8,629 bases of DNA. It comes from Pseudomonadota bacterium. Its GTDB lineage: Bacteria > Pseudomonadota > Gammaproteobacteria > Steroidobacterales > Steroidobacteraceae. Location: assembly GCA_003242275.1 (NCBI GenBank), contig QGUX01000148.1:1-8629 (forward strand), in the 5' to 3' direction. The notes beneath the pieces were generated by a model, which saw only the letters and a list, made by a program, of their open reading frames with translations, searched no databases and was not told the DNA's origin. Both the position numbers and the translations under genes were made by a program. Position 1 is the stretch's first letter, and every line of letters starts with the position of its first letter. Shown piece after piece: positions 1 through 6,431 of this stretch.

Positions 1-96
1 GGCGAGCACCTCGACGACCGTGACGGGCACGGATTCGCCGGCTTCCGTAAAGATTCGCGTCATGCCGCACTTGCGGCCGACCAGACCGATTGTCAT
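1..96 (-). CDS. rplC: Ribosomal protein L3, N-terminal part (partial, runs off left edge)
   Basis: The reverse strand from base 96 encodes 32 residues beginning [14 protein letters not shown], then a phenylalanine-threonine-glutamate stretch and a valine-rich strand. This is the characteristic N-terminus of bacterial uL3, which is usually a little over 200 residues, so only about 15% is present. L3 binds 23S rRNA early in 50S assembly and reaches toward the peptidyl transferase centre. The ATG at 96-94 is preceded by the Shine-Dalgarno core GAGG at 108-105, 8 nt away. In most gammaproteobacteria rpsJ lies directly upstream, but here the upstream DNA holds a promoter and leader and no rpsJ, and beyond that a divergent sugar operon. 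The lack of a lysine-rich extension before IGLVGRK differs from the Xanthomonas form as I remember it. Identification is firm despite the truncation. Confidence 0.95.
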   Translation of the reverse strand, partial: MTIGLVGRKCGMTRIFTEAGESVPVTVVEVLA

Positions 97-274
97 CTCG
101 CAATCCTCAGTTCGACGTGCGGATCAGAACCGGGAACGAACGCGAGACGGGCGATGTCCCCACGAGGACCGCAGGGTCGCCTGGCTCGAGTGGTCTTGGC
201 CTTGTCAGGTGGCCAACCGTTCCCGATTCCGCATCCGTAAACGCGGGCCGCCGGAACAGCCGACGGTAAAAAGG
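97..274 (-). promoter_or_regulatory. Structured 5' leader of rplC (candidate r-protein regulatory leader)
   Basis: About 178 nt separate the predicted transcription start (near 274) from the rplC ATG. In the transcript, 229-218 (GAAUCGGGAACG) can pair with 138-127 (CGUUCCCGGUUC) over 12 bp with one G-U pair. This closes a domain with two internal hairpins: UUGGCC 216-211 with GGCCAA 201-196, and GCGA 180-177 plus GUCC 169-166 with GGAC 159-156 plus UCGC 154-151. An alternative helix pairs 172-164 with 108-100 and would hide the Shine-Dalgarno GAGGA. It cannot form together with the second hairpin. The E. coli S10 operon leader is of similar length and mediates autogenous control by L4. A similar role here is inference; I saw the pairings by eye and computed no energies. 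Confidence 0.5.
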
Positions 275-280
275 GCGCGC

Positions 281-309
281 AGTATAGGCGGCCGGTCCCG
301 CAGGTTCAA
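281..309 (-). promoter_or_regulatory. Sigma70-type promoter driving rplC
   Basis: On the minus strand TTGAAC (309-304) and TATACT (286-281) are separated by exactly 17 bp. Each box differs from the consensus at one or two positions, which is strong in DNA this GC-rich. The start would fall near 274-273, in a GC-rich run followed by a T tract at about 272-268. This suits a ribosomal protein operon promoter. It points away from the sugar operon, so it does not serve the plus-strand genes. Confidence 0.75.
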
Positions 310-339
310 GCGCGAGCGCATGTGGTCCGCCATGGCCTC

Positions 340-358
340 GCTGCTGCGTTGCAGCAGC
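340..358. repeat. Perfect 8-bp inverted repeat with 3-nt loop
   Basis: GCTGCTGC at 340-347 and GCAGCAGC at 351-358 are exact reverse complements around GTT. In RNA this forms a very tight hairpin on either strand. It lies about 30 bp upstream of the rplC -35 box and about 105 bp before the start of the sugar operon. No T-run follows on either strand, so it is not a standard intrinsic terminator. It could be an operator or a transcript-leader hairpin of the rightward operon. Confidence 0.55.
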
Positions 359-361
359 CCT

Positions 362-388
362 CGGGAAGGGCTCCAGAGGGGCCTCCCG
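362..388. repeat. Bulged inverted repeat next to the 340-358 hairpin
   Basis: CGGGAAGG at 362-369 pairs with CCTCCCG at 382-388 over 7 bp, with A367 bulged. It follows the perfect hairpin after only 3 nt, giving a tandem hairpin pair between the divergent units. It ends just before the TAA at 391-393 that closes the reading frame upstream of the first operon gene. No U-tract is present. Function is unknown; insulation between divergent units is one possibility. Confidence 0.35.
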
Positions 389-462
389 GGTAATGGCGGC
401 GGACGTGCGGTGACGGCATTCGCCGACAGCCAGCCGGAACCCGCTCCGCCAGAGTCAGGGCC

Positions 463-1677
463 GTGAGCAGTGCCCACCCAACCGCCCCGGTCTCTTCCAG
501 CCGGCGGGGCGCGGCGGCATGTCCGGCCTGCCACGCAGGGATGGAACCATTCTTCGAACAATGCGGCCTGTCCGCCGGCAGCAGCGTGGTGCTCGACACG
601 CGCGAGGCGGCACTGGCCTTCCCCCGCGGGGACCTGCTGCTCGCCTTCTGCCCGGCCTGCGGCTTCATCTGCAATGTCCTTTTCGAAGAGCGGGTCGCGG
701 AGGTGGCGAGCCGCCATGAGGACACCCAGGCCCATTCCCCCGCCTATGCGAGGTACCTCCGGGGGCTGGCCGCGGACCTGGTCCGGCGCCACGGCCTGCA
801 TGGCAGGCGCGTGGTGGAAGTGGGCTGCGGGCAGGGAGAGTTCCTCGCCCTGCTGGCGCAGCTGGGCGGCAACGAGGGCCTGGGCTTCGACCCGGTCTAC
901 GACGCCGGCCGCGGAGTGCTCGATGGGACCGGCGCCCGCGCGCTGGCCGCCCCTTACGATTCCCGGCAACCGCCTCCGGAGGCAGACCTGGTCTGCTGCA
1001 AGATGACGCTGGAGCACATCCCGGACGTGGCGCCTTTCATGTCCGGCCTGGCCGGCGCGCTGAGGCAGGAGGACGCAGCCCACCTCATGGTCCAGGTACC
1101 GGACGCCGGCCGGATCTTCCGGGACTGCGCCTTCGAGGACATCTATTACGAGCATTGCTCGTACTTCACCGCCGGTTCCCTGGCCCGGCTGGTGCGCGCG
1201 CAGGGGCTGGCCGTGGACCGGATCGACATCGGGTATGCAGGCCAGCACCTGACGATCGAGGCGCATCGCGCAGCGGATGCCGCGACACGACCGCCGCTGC
1301 CCGGAGAGGAACCGCCGGCAGGCATTGCGGCCTGGGTGGGAGATTTCACCGCCACGTATGCGCGGCGGGTCTCGCAGTGGCGGGCGCAACTGGCGCGCTG
1401 CCAGCAGCGCGGCCCGGTGGTGCTGTGGGGATCCGGATCGAAGGCCGTCTCCTTCATGAAGGCGGTCGATGAGGAGCAGCAGATCGGGCACGTGGTGGAC
1501 ATCAATCCCTTCCGCCAGGGACGGTACGTGGCCTGCTCCGGCCAGCGCATCATGGCCCCCGCCGAAGTACCGGACGTGCGGCCCGCCGCGGTGGTGGTGA
1601 TGAACCCGGTGTACCGCGAAGAGGTGGCCGGGATGCTGCGCGACATGGACGTGGACGCGCAGGTGCTGTCCCTGTGA
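463..1677 (+). CDS. Zinc-binding class I SAM methyltransferase, sugar C-methyltransferase type (divergent member)
   Basis: The 404-residue product follows the TylCIII/NovU-type sugar C-methyltransferase layout. An N-terminal zinc-binding region has Cys20, Cys23, Cys63 and Cys66. A Rossmann SAM domain has motif I VVEVGCGQGEF (117-127) and LEHIPDV (183-189). The family signature appears as YYEHCSYF, with Glu230-His231 in the position of the proposed catalytic pair. A C-terminal domain has GSGSKAV (323-329) and VDINPFRQGRY (345-355). The likely role is SAM-dependent methylation of a nucleotide-bound keto-sugar in the cytosol. It is clearly related to the product of 2702-3946 but departs more from the canonical motifs, so its substrate or reaction may differ. 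GTG 463 is chosen because TAA at 391-393 closes the frame and no other start precedes Cys20; ATG 541 would remove the first cysteine pair. The Shine-Dalgarno sequence is weak. First gene of the operon; overlaps the next by 4 nt. Confidence 0.85.
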   Translation: MSSAHPTAPVSSSRRGAAACPACHAGMEPFFEQCGLSAGSSVVLDTREAALAFPRGDLLLAFCPACGFICNVLFEERVAEVASRHEDTQAHSPAYARYLRGLAADLVRRHGLHGRRVVEVGCGQGEFLALLAQLGGNEGLGFDPVYDAGRGVLDGTGARALAAPYDSRQPPPEADLVCCKMTLEHIPDVAPFMSGLAGALRQEDAAHLMVQVPDAGRIFRDCAFEDIYYEHCSYFTAGSLARLVRAQGLAVDRIDIGYAGQHLTIEAHRAADAATRPPLPGEEPPAGIAAWVGDFTATYARRVSQWRAQLARCQQRGPVVLWGSGSKAVSFMKAVDEEQQIGHVVDINPFRQGRYVACSGQRIMAPAEVPDVRPAAVVVMNPVYREEVAGMLRDMDVDAQVLSL

Positions 1678-2705
1678 ACACCGGTGCTCCCGGCGCCGCC
1701 TCCACACGGCCCCCGCTGGTGGGCCTGGGCATGCCCGTCTTCAACGGTGCGCGCTTCCTGGCGGCCACGCTGGAGTCCATCCTGGCGCAGACCCTCACCG
1801 ACTTCGAGCTGGTCATCTGCGACAACGCCTCCACGGATGCAACCGGGGAGATCTGCCGGCACTACGCGGCGACCGACGCCCGCATCCGCCATGTGCGCAA
1901 CGCGGCCAACCTCGGCGCCCACCCCAACTACAACCGCTGCTTCCGGCTCTCGCGCGGCCGGTACTTCAAGTGGACGCCGCACGATGACGTGCTCGCGCCG
2001 GATTACCTGGCCCACTGCGTGGGTGCGCTGGAGGCCAATCCCCGGGCGGTGCTGTGCCAGTCGCAGCTGCATTTCATCGATGCGCAGGGCGCAACGCTCG
2101 GAATCTGCGGCACGGACCTGCATGGCGCGCAGGCGGCGGGCGCAGCGGAACGCTTCGCCGCGGCGGTGCTGAGGGCGCACAACAGCTATGACATGCAGGG
2201 TGTGTTCCGGCGCGAGGCGCTGGAGCGCTCCGGCCTCCTGGGCAGCTTCCACGGCGCCGACAGGGCGCTGGTCGCCGGAATGACCCTGCTCGGCCCGTTC
2301 CTCCACGTTCCGTTGCCGCTGCTGCAGGTCCGCGACCACTCCGGGCGCTACACGCGCGCCATGGTGGACCCGCGCGCGCGCGCAAGCTGGCACGACACCC
2401 GCCTGCGCAGCCGCTGGAGCTTCCCGACCTGGCGCCTCTACCGCACCCATGTCCGCCAGGTGCTGCATGCACCGCTCACCTCCGGCGAACGCTCGCGCTG
2501 CCTGCTGGCGCTGCTCGCCTGGTGGTTCGCCAACTGGAATGCCGCCCGCGCCGCCATCGACGTCGTGGGCGCGTTCGCGCCGGAGGCGGTGGGCTTCGCG
2601 CAGCGCCTCAAGCAAAGCTTCTCGCCCGCGCCAGGCATCGACCGGGCGCGGGCCCGCCGCAAGCGCAGTCCCGGCAATCCTCCCACCACGGGCCAGGAAA
2701 CGTGA
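1674..2705 (+). CDS. Family 2 glycosyltransferase (GT-A fold)
   Basis: The 343-residue protein has a clear GT2 core. A first strand reads GMPVFNGARFL (19-29), followed by the helix ESILAQTL. The nucleotide-binding strand ends ELVICDNASTD, with Asp50 expected to contact the nucleotide. The metal-binding DxD equivalent is HDDV (103-106). It should transfer a sugar from a nucleotide donor to a growing glycan at the cytoplasmic face of the inner membrane. There are no clear membrane spans; a Trp- and Ala-rich helix near 280-300 and a very basic tail (325-335) could touch the membrane. GTG 1674 overlaps the preceding TGA as GTGA, which implies translational coupling. Lying between two sugar methyltransferase genes, it is a candidate for transferring the modified sugar this operon makes. 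Donor and acceptor cannot be read from the sequence. Confidence 0.88.
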   Translation: MNTGAPGAASTRPPLVGLGMPVFNGARFLAATLESILAQTLTDFELVICDNASTDATGEICRHYAATDARIRHVRNAANLGAHPNYNRCFRLSRGRYFKWTPHDDVLAPDYLAHCVGALEANPRAVLCQSQLHFIDAQGATLGICGTDLHGAQAAGAAERFAAAVLRAHNSYDMQGVFRREALERSGLLGSFHGADRALVAGMTLLGPFLHVPLPLLQVRDHSGRYTRAMVDPRARASWHDTRLRSRWSFPTWRLYRTHVRQVLHAPLTSGERSRCLLALLAWWFANWNAARAAIDVVGAFAPEAVGFAQRLKQSFSPAPGIDRARARRKRSPGNPPTTGQET

Positions 2706-3946
2706 ACACCTCGGCCGCGGCCACCTGCCGCTTCTGCAGCGATCCGCTCGAACACACGTTCGTCGACCTGGGCATGTCGCCCCTGTGCCAGACACAGGTC
2801 CTGCCCTCGCAGCTGGACCGGATGGAGCCGTTCTTCCCGCTGCACGTCCAGGTGTGCGGCAACTGCTTCCTGGTTCAGCTGCCGGAGTACGTGGCGCCCG
2901 ACATCATCTTCGGCGCGGAGTACCCCTACTACTCGTCGTATTCACAGGGCTGGGTCCGGCATGCTTCGGACTACGTCGGGCACGTGATGTCCGTGCACGG
3001 CATCGGCCGCGACAGCTTCGTGGTCGAGCTCGCGAGCAATGACGGCTACCTCCTGCAGCACTTCGTGTCGCGCGGGGTGCGCTGCCTCGGCATCGAGCCG
3101 GCGCAGGGAGTCGGTGACGCCGCCCGCGCCCGGGGAGTCCCGACGCTGACCCGGTTCTTCGGTGCCGGGACGGCCCTCGTCGTGCGCGGATCGGACGGCC
3201 CGGCGGACCTGATCGTCGGCAACAACGTGCTCGCGCACGTGCCGGACCTCAAGGACTTCCTCCGCGGGGTCACCCTGCTGCTGGCCGACGACGGCATGGC
3301 GACCTTCGAATTCCCGCACCTGATGCGGCTGATGGAAGGCAACCAGTTCGACACCATCTACCACGAGCACTTCTCCTATTTCTCCTTCACCTGCGTGCGG
3401 CGCATCTTCGCGGCGCTGGGGCTGCGGATCTTCGACGTGCAGGAGCTGGGCACGCACGGTGGTTCGCTGCGCGTCTACGCCTGCCATGCAGGGGACGGGC
3501 GCCGTCCGGAGCACGAGCGCGTCGCCGCCCTGCTCGCCCGCGAAGCGTCGGCCGGCTTCGGCGAGCTGGCCACCTACTCCCGCTTCGGCGATCGCGTCGA
3601 GGCCACCAAGCGGCGCCTGCTGGGCTTCCTGATCCAGGCACGAGAGGAGGGCCGGCAGGTGGTTGGCTACGGCGCCCCCGGCAAGGGCAACACGCTGCTG
3701 AACTTCTGCGGCATCCGCACCGACTTCCTGGCCTACACCGTCGACCGCAATCCCCACAAGCAGGGCACCTTCACGCCCGGGACGCGGATCCCCATCCATG
3801 CACCCGGGCGCATCTTCGAGACACGACCGGACTACGTGCTGATCCTTCCCTGGAACCTTGCGGAGGAGATCAGCCGCGAGATGGAAGGCATCCGCGCATG
3901 GGGCGGCAGGTTCGTGGTCCCCATCCCCGCCGTGAGGACGTTCTAG
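2702..3946 (+). CDS. Zinc-binding SAM-dependent sugar C-methyltransferase (canonical TylCIII/TcaB9-like)
   Basis: The 414-residue product carries the full set of motifs of this family. The zinc site has Cys9, Cys12, Cys52 and Cys55. SAM motif I is VVELASNDGYLLQHF (107-121), followed by NNVLAHVPDLKDF (174-186). The hallmark DTIYHEHFSYF (217-227) contains Glu222-His223, matching the residues proposed for catalysis in TcaB9. The C-terminal domain has GYGAPGKGNTLLNFCG (322-337), VDRNPHKQG (347-355) and ILPWNL (381-386). Known members add a methyl group to C-3 of a dTDP-4-keto-deoxysugar, making a branched sugar. I expect the same chemistry here, possibly on a CDP-sugar. GTG 2702 puts Cys9 near the N-terminus as in homologues and overlaps the upstream stop as GTGA; AGGA at 2695-2698 lies only 3 nt before it. 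The frame is open 60 codons further upstream, but that stretch is basic out-of-frame translation of the glycosyltransferase gene. Confidence 0.92.
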   Translation: MNTSAAATCRFCSDPLEHTFVDLGMSPLCQTQVLPSQLDRMEPFFPLHVQVCGNCFLVQLPEYVAPDIIFGAEYPYYSSYSQGWVRHASDYVGHVMSVHGIGRDSFVVELASNDGYLLQHFVSRGVRCLGIEPAQGVGDAARARGVPTLTRFFGAGTALVVRGSDGPADLIVGNNVLAHVPDLKDFLRGVTLLLADDGMATFEFPHLMRLMEGNQFDTIYHEHFSYFSFTCVRRIFAALGLRIFDVQELGTHGGSLRVYACHAGDGRRPEHERVAALLAREASAGFGELATYSRFGDRVEATKRRLLGFLIQAREEGRQVVGYGAPGKGNTLLNFCGIRTDFLAYTVDRNPHKQGTFTPGTRIPIHAPGRIFETRPDYVLILPWNLAEEISREMEGIRAWGGRFVVPIPAVRTF

Positions 3947-3948
3947 CC

Positions 3949-4602
3949 ATGCTGCCGGTCCCGCTCTTCAGCCAGATCCGCGATGTACTGTGCCTTGGCG
4001 CGCACTGCGACGACGTGGAGATCGGCTGCGGCGGCACGCTGGCCGCGCTGACCCGCGCCAACCCGCACTGCCGCGTGCGCATCGTGACCTTCTCGGGGAA
4101 CGCAACACGGAGGGCGGAGAGCCGCACCGCCCTGCAGCGGCTCGTGCCGACCGGGTCCGCGACGCAGGTGGAGATCCACGACTTCCGCGATGGCTTCTTT
4201 CCGGCGCAATGGTCGGACATCAAGGGCGTGTTCGAGGCCATGAAGGGTGGATACCGCCCCGATGTCGTCCTGACCCACCACGCCGACGACCGCCACCAGG
4301 ACCATCGCGTGGTCTGCGAGCTGGCGTGGAACACCTTCCGCGACAGCATGATGCTCGAGTACGAGATCCCGAAGTGGGACGGCGACCTGGGCCGTCCGCA
4401 GGTCTACGTACCGCTGCAGAAATCCGCGGTCGACCTGAAGCTGCGGACGCTGGACGAGTGCTTCCCCTCGCAGCGGGAACGCGCCTGGTTCAGCGCCGAC
4501 GTATTCACCGGGCTGATGCGGCTGCGCGGCATGGAGTGCAATGCCCCCGACGGCTTCGCCGAGGCCTTCCACGTCAGGAAGCTGGTGCTCGCATGGCGAT
4601 GA
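3949..4602 (+). CDS. PIG-L family zinc-dependent N-deacetylase
   Basis: The 217-residue protein matches the LmbE/PIG-L fold. The N-terminal motif is GAHCDDVEIGCGGTLA (17-32), giving zinc ligands His19 and Asp22 and catalytic Asp21. The second motif, THHADDRHQDHRVV (109-122), supplies the distal ligand His119. Family members remove acetyl groups from N-acetylated sugars such as GlcNAc-PI, GlcNAc-inositol and bacillithiol or teicoplanin precursors, and are common in glycan clusters. The usual proline in AHPDD is cysteine (Cys20), an uncommon but non-catalytic change. The ATG lies 2 nt after the previous stop, with GAGGA at 3934-3938. The frame continues upstream to 3898, but that part overlaps the preceding gene and lacks family sequence. 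If it acts as a deacetylase, the pathway sugar probably carries an N-acetyl group at some stage. Some PIG-L proteins in sugar clusters have no proven substrate. Confidence 0.88.
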   Translation: MLPVPLFSQIRDVLCLGAHCDDVEIGCGGTLAALTRANPHCRVRIVTFSGNATRRAESRTALQRLVPTGSATQVEIHDFRDGFFPAQWSDIKGVFEAMKGGYRPDVVLTHHADDRHQDHRVVCELAWNTFRDSMMLEYEIPKWDGDLGRPQVYVPLQKSAVDLKLRTLDECFPSQRERAWFSADVFTGLMRLRGMECNAPDGFAEAFHVRKLVLAWR

Positions 4603-5633
4603 AGATCCTGGTGACCGGCAGCGACGGCTACATCGGCGCGCGCATGGTGCCCCGGCTGCTGGCGGCGGGCCACGAGGTGACGGGGCTGGACACCGGCCTG
4701 TACCGCGACGGCTGGCTCTACAGCGAACAGCACGGCCAGCCCGTGCTCGCACGCACGCTGAACATGGACCTGCGGCGGGTGGAGCCCAGGCAGCTGGAAG
4801 GCTTCGATGCCGTCGTGCACCTGGCCGAGCTGTCCAACGATCCGCTGGGCCAGAACGATCCGCAGGTCACCCGCCAGATCAACCTCGAGGGCTCGGTGCG
4901 GCTGGCGCGCGCCGCGCGCCGTGCCGGCGTGGGCCGGTTCGTCTATGCCTCCTCATGCAGCGTCTACGGGCAGGCCCTCTCCGACTGGGTCGACGAGGAC
5001 TCCCCGCCGAACCCGCAGACTACCTACGCGGAGTGCAAGGTGGGCGTGGAACGCGAGCTCGGCACGATGGCGGACGCCGGCTTCTGCGTGACCTTCATGC
5101 GCAACGCCACCGCCTACGGGGCCTCCCCGCGCATGCGCTTCGACATCGTCATCAACGACCTCTGCGCGCTGGCGTGGACCACCGGGCGCATCGTGATGAC
5201 CAGCGATGGCACGCCCTGGCGACCGGTCACCCATGTGGACGACATCTGCCATGCCTTCGAGTGTGCGCTGCGCGCGCCCCCCGAGGCCGTGAACGGCCGG
5301 GCGTTCAACGTCGGCGCGGACACGGAGAACTACCGCATCCGCGAACTGGCCGAGACGGTGGCCGAGGTCTTCCCGCGCTGCGAGGTGAGCATCGGCGACA
5401 GCGGCGGGGACACGCGCAGCTACCGTGTGTCCTTCGCGCGCATCAAGGCCGGACTCCCGGGCTTCGCGCCGCAATGGAACGCGCGCCGCGGCGTCGAGCA
5501 GCTGCACGAGCTGTTCGGACGCATCCGCATGCCGCGCGAGATCTACGAGTTCCGGGCATTCACGCGACTGAAGCAGCTGCGGTTCCTGAAGGAAACCGCC
5601 CAGCTCGACGAGCAGCTCTTCTGGCGCTGCTGA
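4599..5633 (+). CDS. NAD-dependent sugar epimerase/dehydratase (extended SDR)
   Basis: The 344-residue product begins MKILVTGSDGYIG with the extended-SDR nucleotide motif GxxGxxG (Gly7, Gly10, Gly13). It continues with the strand VVHLAE (72-77), the active-site strand YASSCSVYG (116-124), and the catalytic YxxxK as Tyr143 and Lys147. Extended SDRs of this kind bind NAD(P) and oxidise, epimerise, dehydrate or reduce nucleotide sugars in the cytosol. Its C-terminus carries the segment FLKETAQLDEQLFW, which I recall from SDRs encoded beside RfbF-like transferases in sugar clusters. Whether it acts as a 4,6-dehydratase, epimerase or reductase cannot be settled. The threonine and acidic residues usual next to the catalytic Ser in 4,6-dehydratases are absent (SSCSVYG), so epimerase or reductase is favoured. 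ATG 4599 gives an ATGA overlap and the family-typical start; ATG 4593 is an alternative adding Met-Ala. Confidence 0.87.
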   Translation: MKILVTGSDGYIGARMVPRLLAAGHEVTGLDTGLYRDGWLYSEQHGQPVLARTLNMDLRRVEPRQLEGFDAVVHLAELSNDPLGQNDPQVTRQINLEGSVRLARAARRAGVGRFVYASSCSVYGQALSDWVDEDSPPNPQTTYAECKVGVERELGTMADAGFCVTFMRNATAYGASPRMRFDIVINDLCALAWTTGRIVMTSDGTPWRPVTHVDDICHAFECALRAPPEAVNGRAFNVGADTENYRIRELAETVAEVFPRCEVSIGDSGGDTRSYRVSFARIKAGLPGFAPQWNARRGVEQLHELFGRIRMPREIYEFRAFTRLKQLRFLKETAQLDEQLFWRC

Positions 5634-5648
5634 GGGGAGAGCACGCGA

Positions 5649-6431
5649 ATGAAGGTCATCCTGTTCTGCGGTGGCATGGGCACGCGGCTGCGGGAACACT
5701 CCGACACCGTTCCCAAGCCCCTGGTCAACGTCGGTCCGCGGCCCATCCTCTGGCACCTGATGCGCTACTACGCGCACTTCGGGCACACCGAGTTCATCCT
5801 CTGCCTGGGATTCCGGGGCAGCCTGATCCGCGAGTACTTCCTCCACTACCAGGACTGCATGAGCAGCGACTTCACCTGGCAGGACGGCGGACGATCGATC
5901 CTCGTGCACGACCCCGGCGTACGCGACTGGAAGATCACCTTCGTCGACACCGGGCTGCATTCGAACATCGGCCAGCGGCTGCTGCGTGTCCGCAGGTACG
6001 TCCGCGACGAGCCCTGGTTCCTTGCCAACTACGCCGACGGACTGGGCGACATCCCCCTGGGCGCCGTAGTGGACCTGGCCCGCCGGCGCGACGCGGTGGC
6101 GGCCTTCGCCTCGGTCCGCTCCTGGCACAGCTTCCACGCCGCGCAAGCCGACGCGGAGGGTTTCGTCACGCACATGGGGCCGCTGCGCAGCGACCACTTC
6201 CTGATCAACGGCGGCTTCTTCGTCCTGAGGCAGGACATCTTCGACTACATCGAGGAGGGCGAGGAACTGGTGGAGCAGCCCTTTGCCCGCCTGCTGGGCG
6301 CCCGCAAGCTGGTCACCTACCGGCACACCGGCTTCTGGCAGTCGATGGACACGCTGAAGGACAAGATCGCGTTCGACCGCATGGAGGCGCGCGGCGACTG
6401 TCCCTGGGCGGTGTGGGAAGACAGGTCATGA
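5649..6431 (+). CDS. RfbF-like sugar-1-phosphate cytidylyltransferase
   Basis: The 260-residue protein has the length and motifs of glucose-1-phosphate cytidylyltransferase (RfbF/DdhA, about 257 residues). The nucleotide-binding loop is GGMGTRL (8-14), and PKPL (22-25) carries the phosphate-contacting Lys23. The metal-binding strand is NYADGLGDI with Asp130. INGGFFVL (186-193) and GFWQSMDTLKDK (228-239, with Asp234) follow the RfbF pattern closely. RfbF converts CTP and glucose-1-phosphate to CDP-glucose and pyrophosphate, the entry to CDP-linked deoxysugars. The loop REHSDTVPKPL differs from the Salmonella RfbF version (EETIVKPKP) and fits a related subfamily often found beside SAM methyltransferases, PIG-L deacetylases and SDRs. 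Its true sugar substrate may therefore not be glucose-1-phosphate. A strong Shine-Dalgarno sequence (AGGGGAGA, 5633-5640) suggests higher translation than the coupled upstream genes. It overlaps the next gene by 4 nt. Confidence 0.88.
   Translation: MKVILFCGGMGTRLREHSDTVPKPLVNVGPRPILWHLMRYYAHFGHTEFILCLGFRGSLIREYFLHYQDCMSSDFTWQDGGRSILVHDPGVRDWKITFVDTGLHSNIGQRLLRVRRYVRDEPWFLANYADGLGDIPLGAVVDLARRRDAVAAFASVRSWHSFHAAQADAEGFVTHMGPLRSDHFLINGGFFVLRQDIFDYIEEGEELVEQPFARLLGARKLVTYRHTGFWQSMDTLKDKIAFDRMEARGDCPWAVWEDRS

Larger units (their letters stand above)
310..462. other. Upstream part of divergent intergenic region, no gene seen
   Basis: Together with the leader and promoter, this makes a 366-nt gap without a gene. 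I see no plausible coding region on either strand: the open frames here are shadows of the flanking genes or lack family motifs. The stretch contains two hairpin-forming inverted repeats. I searched the plus strand for a promoter to drive the operon starting at 463 and found no convincing -35/-10 pair. The operon may use a non-sigma70-like or activator-dependent promoter, or be transcribed from a start I cannot recognise. Confidence 0.5.

Noticed and set aside
97..180. Possible remnant of the rpsJ 3' end before rplC (an in-frame TGA at 109-107 preceded by an Asn codon)
   Set aside because: The codons before it do not resemble the S10 C-terminus beyond one or two residues, so chance is the simpler explanation.
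281..290. TATAGG-like -10 box on the plus strand for the sugar operon
   Set aside because: There is no acceptable -35 box at 16-18 bp, and the sequence is the reverse of the much better rplC -10 element.
20..466. Plus-strand open frame of 148 codons across the left intergenic region
   Set aside because: It overlaps rplC on the opposite strand and the rplC promoter and leader, and its translation is low-complexity and Arg-rich with no recognisable domain.
205..1707. Long minus-strand open frame of 500 codons
   Set aside because: It is antisense to the first methyltransferase gene, is rich in Arg, His and Gly with no family motif, and overlaps the rplC promoter. Long open antisense frames are expected in DNA this GC-rich.
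2371..2383. Alternating CG run, possible Z-DNA or slippage tract
   Set aside because: It is only 13 bases long, lies in the glycosyltransferase gene coding for Arg and Ala, and is expected from local GC richness.
2522..2701. 60-codon N-terminal extension of the second methyltransferase
   Set aside because: It is Arg-rich and overlaps the glycosyltransferase gene in another frame. The GTG at 2702 fits the family start and the overlap pattern of the operon.
1146..2795. Minus-strand open frame of 549 codons
   Set aside because: It is antisense to parts of three plus-strand genes with clear motifs, and its own translation shows no family sequence.
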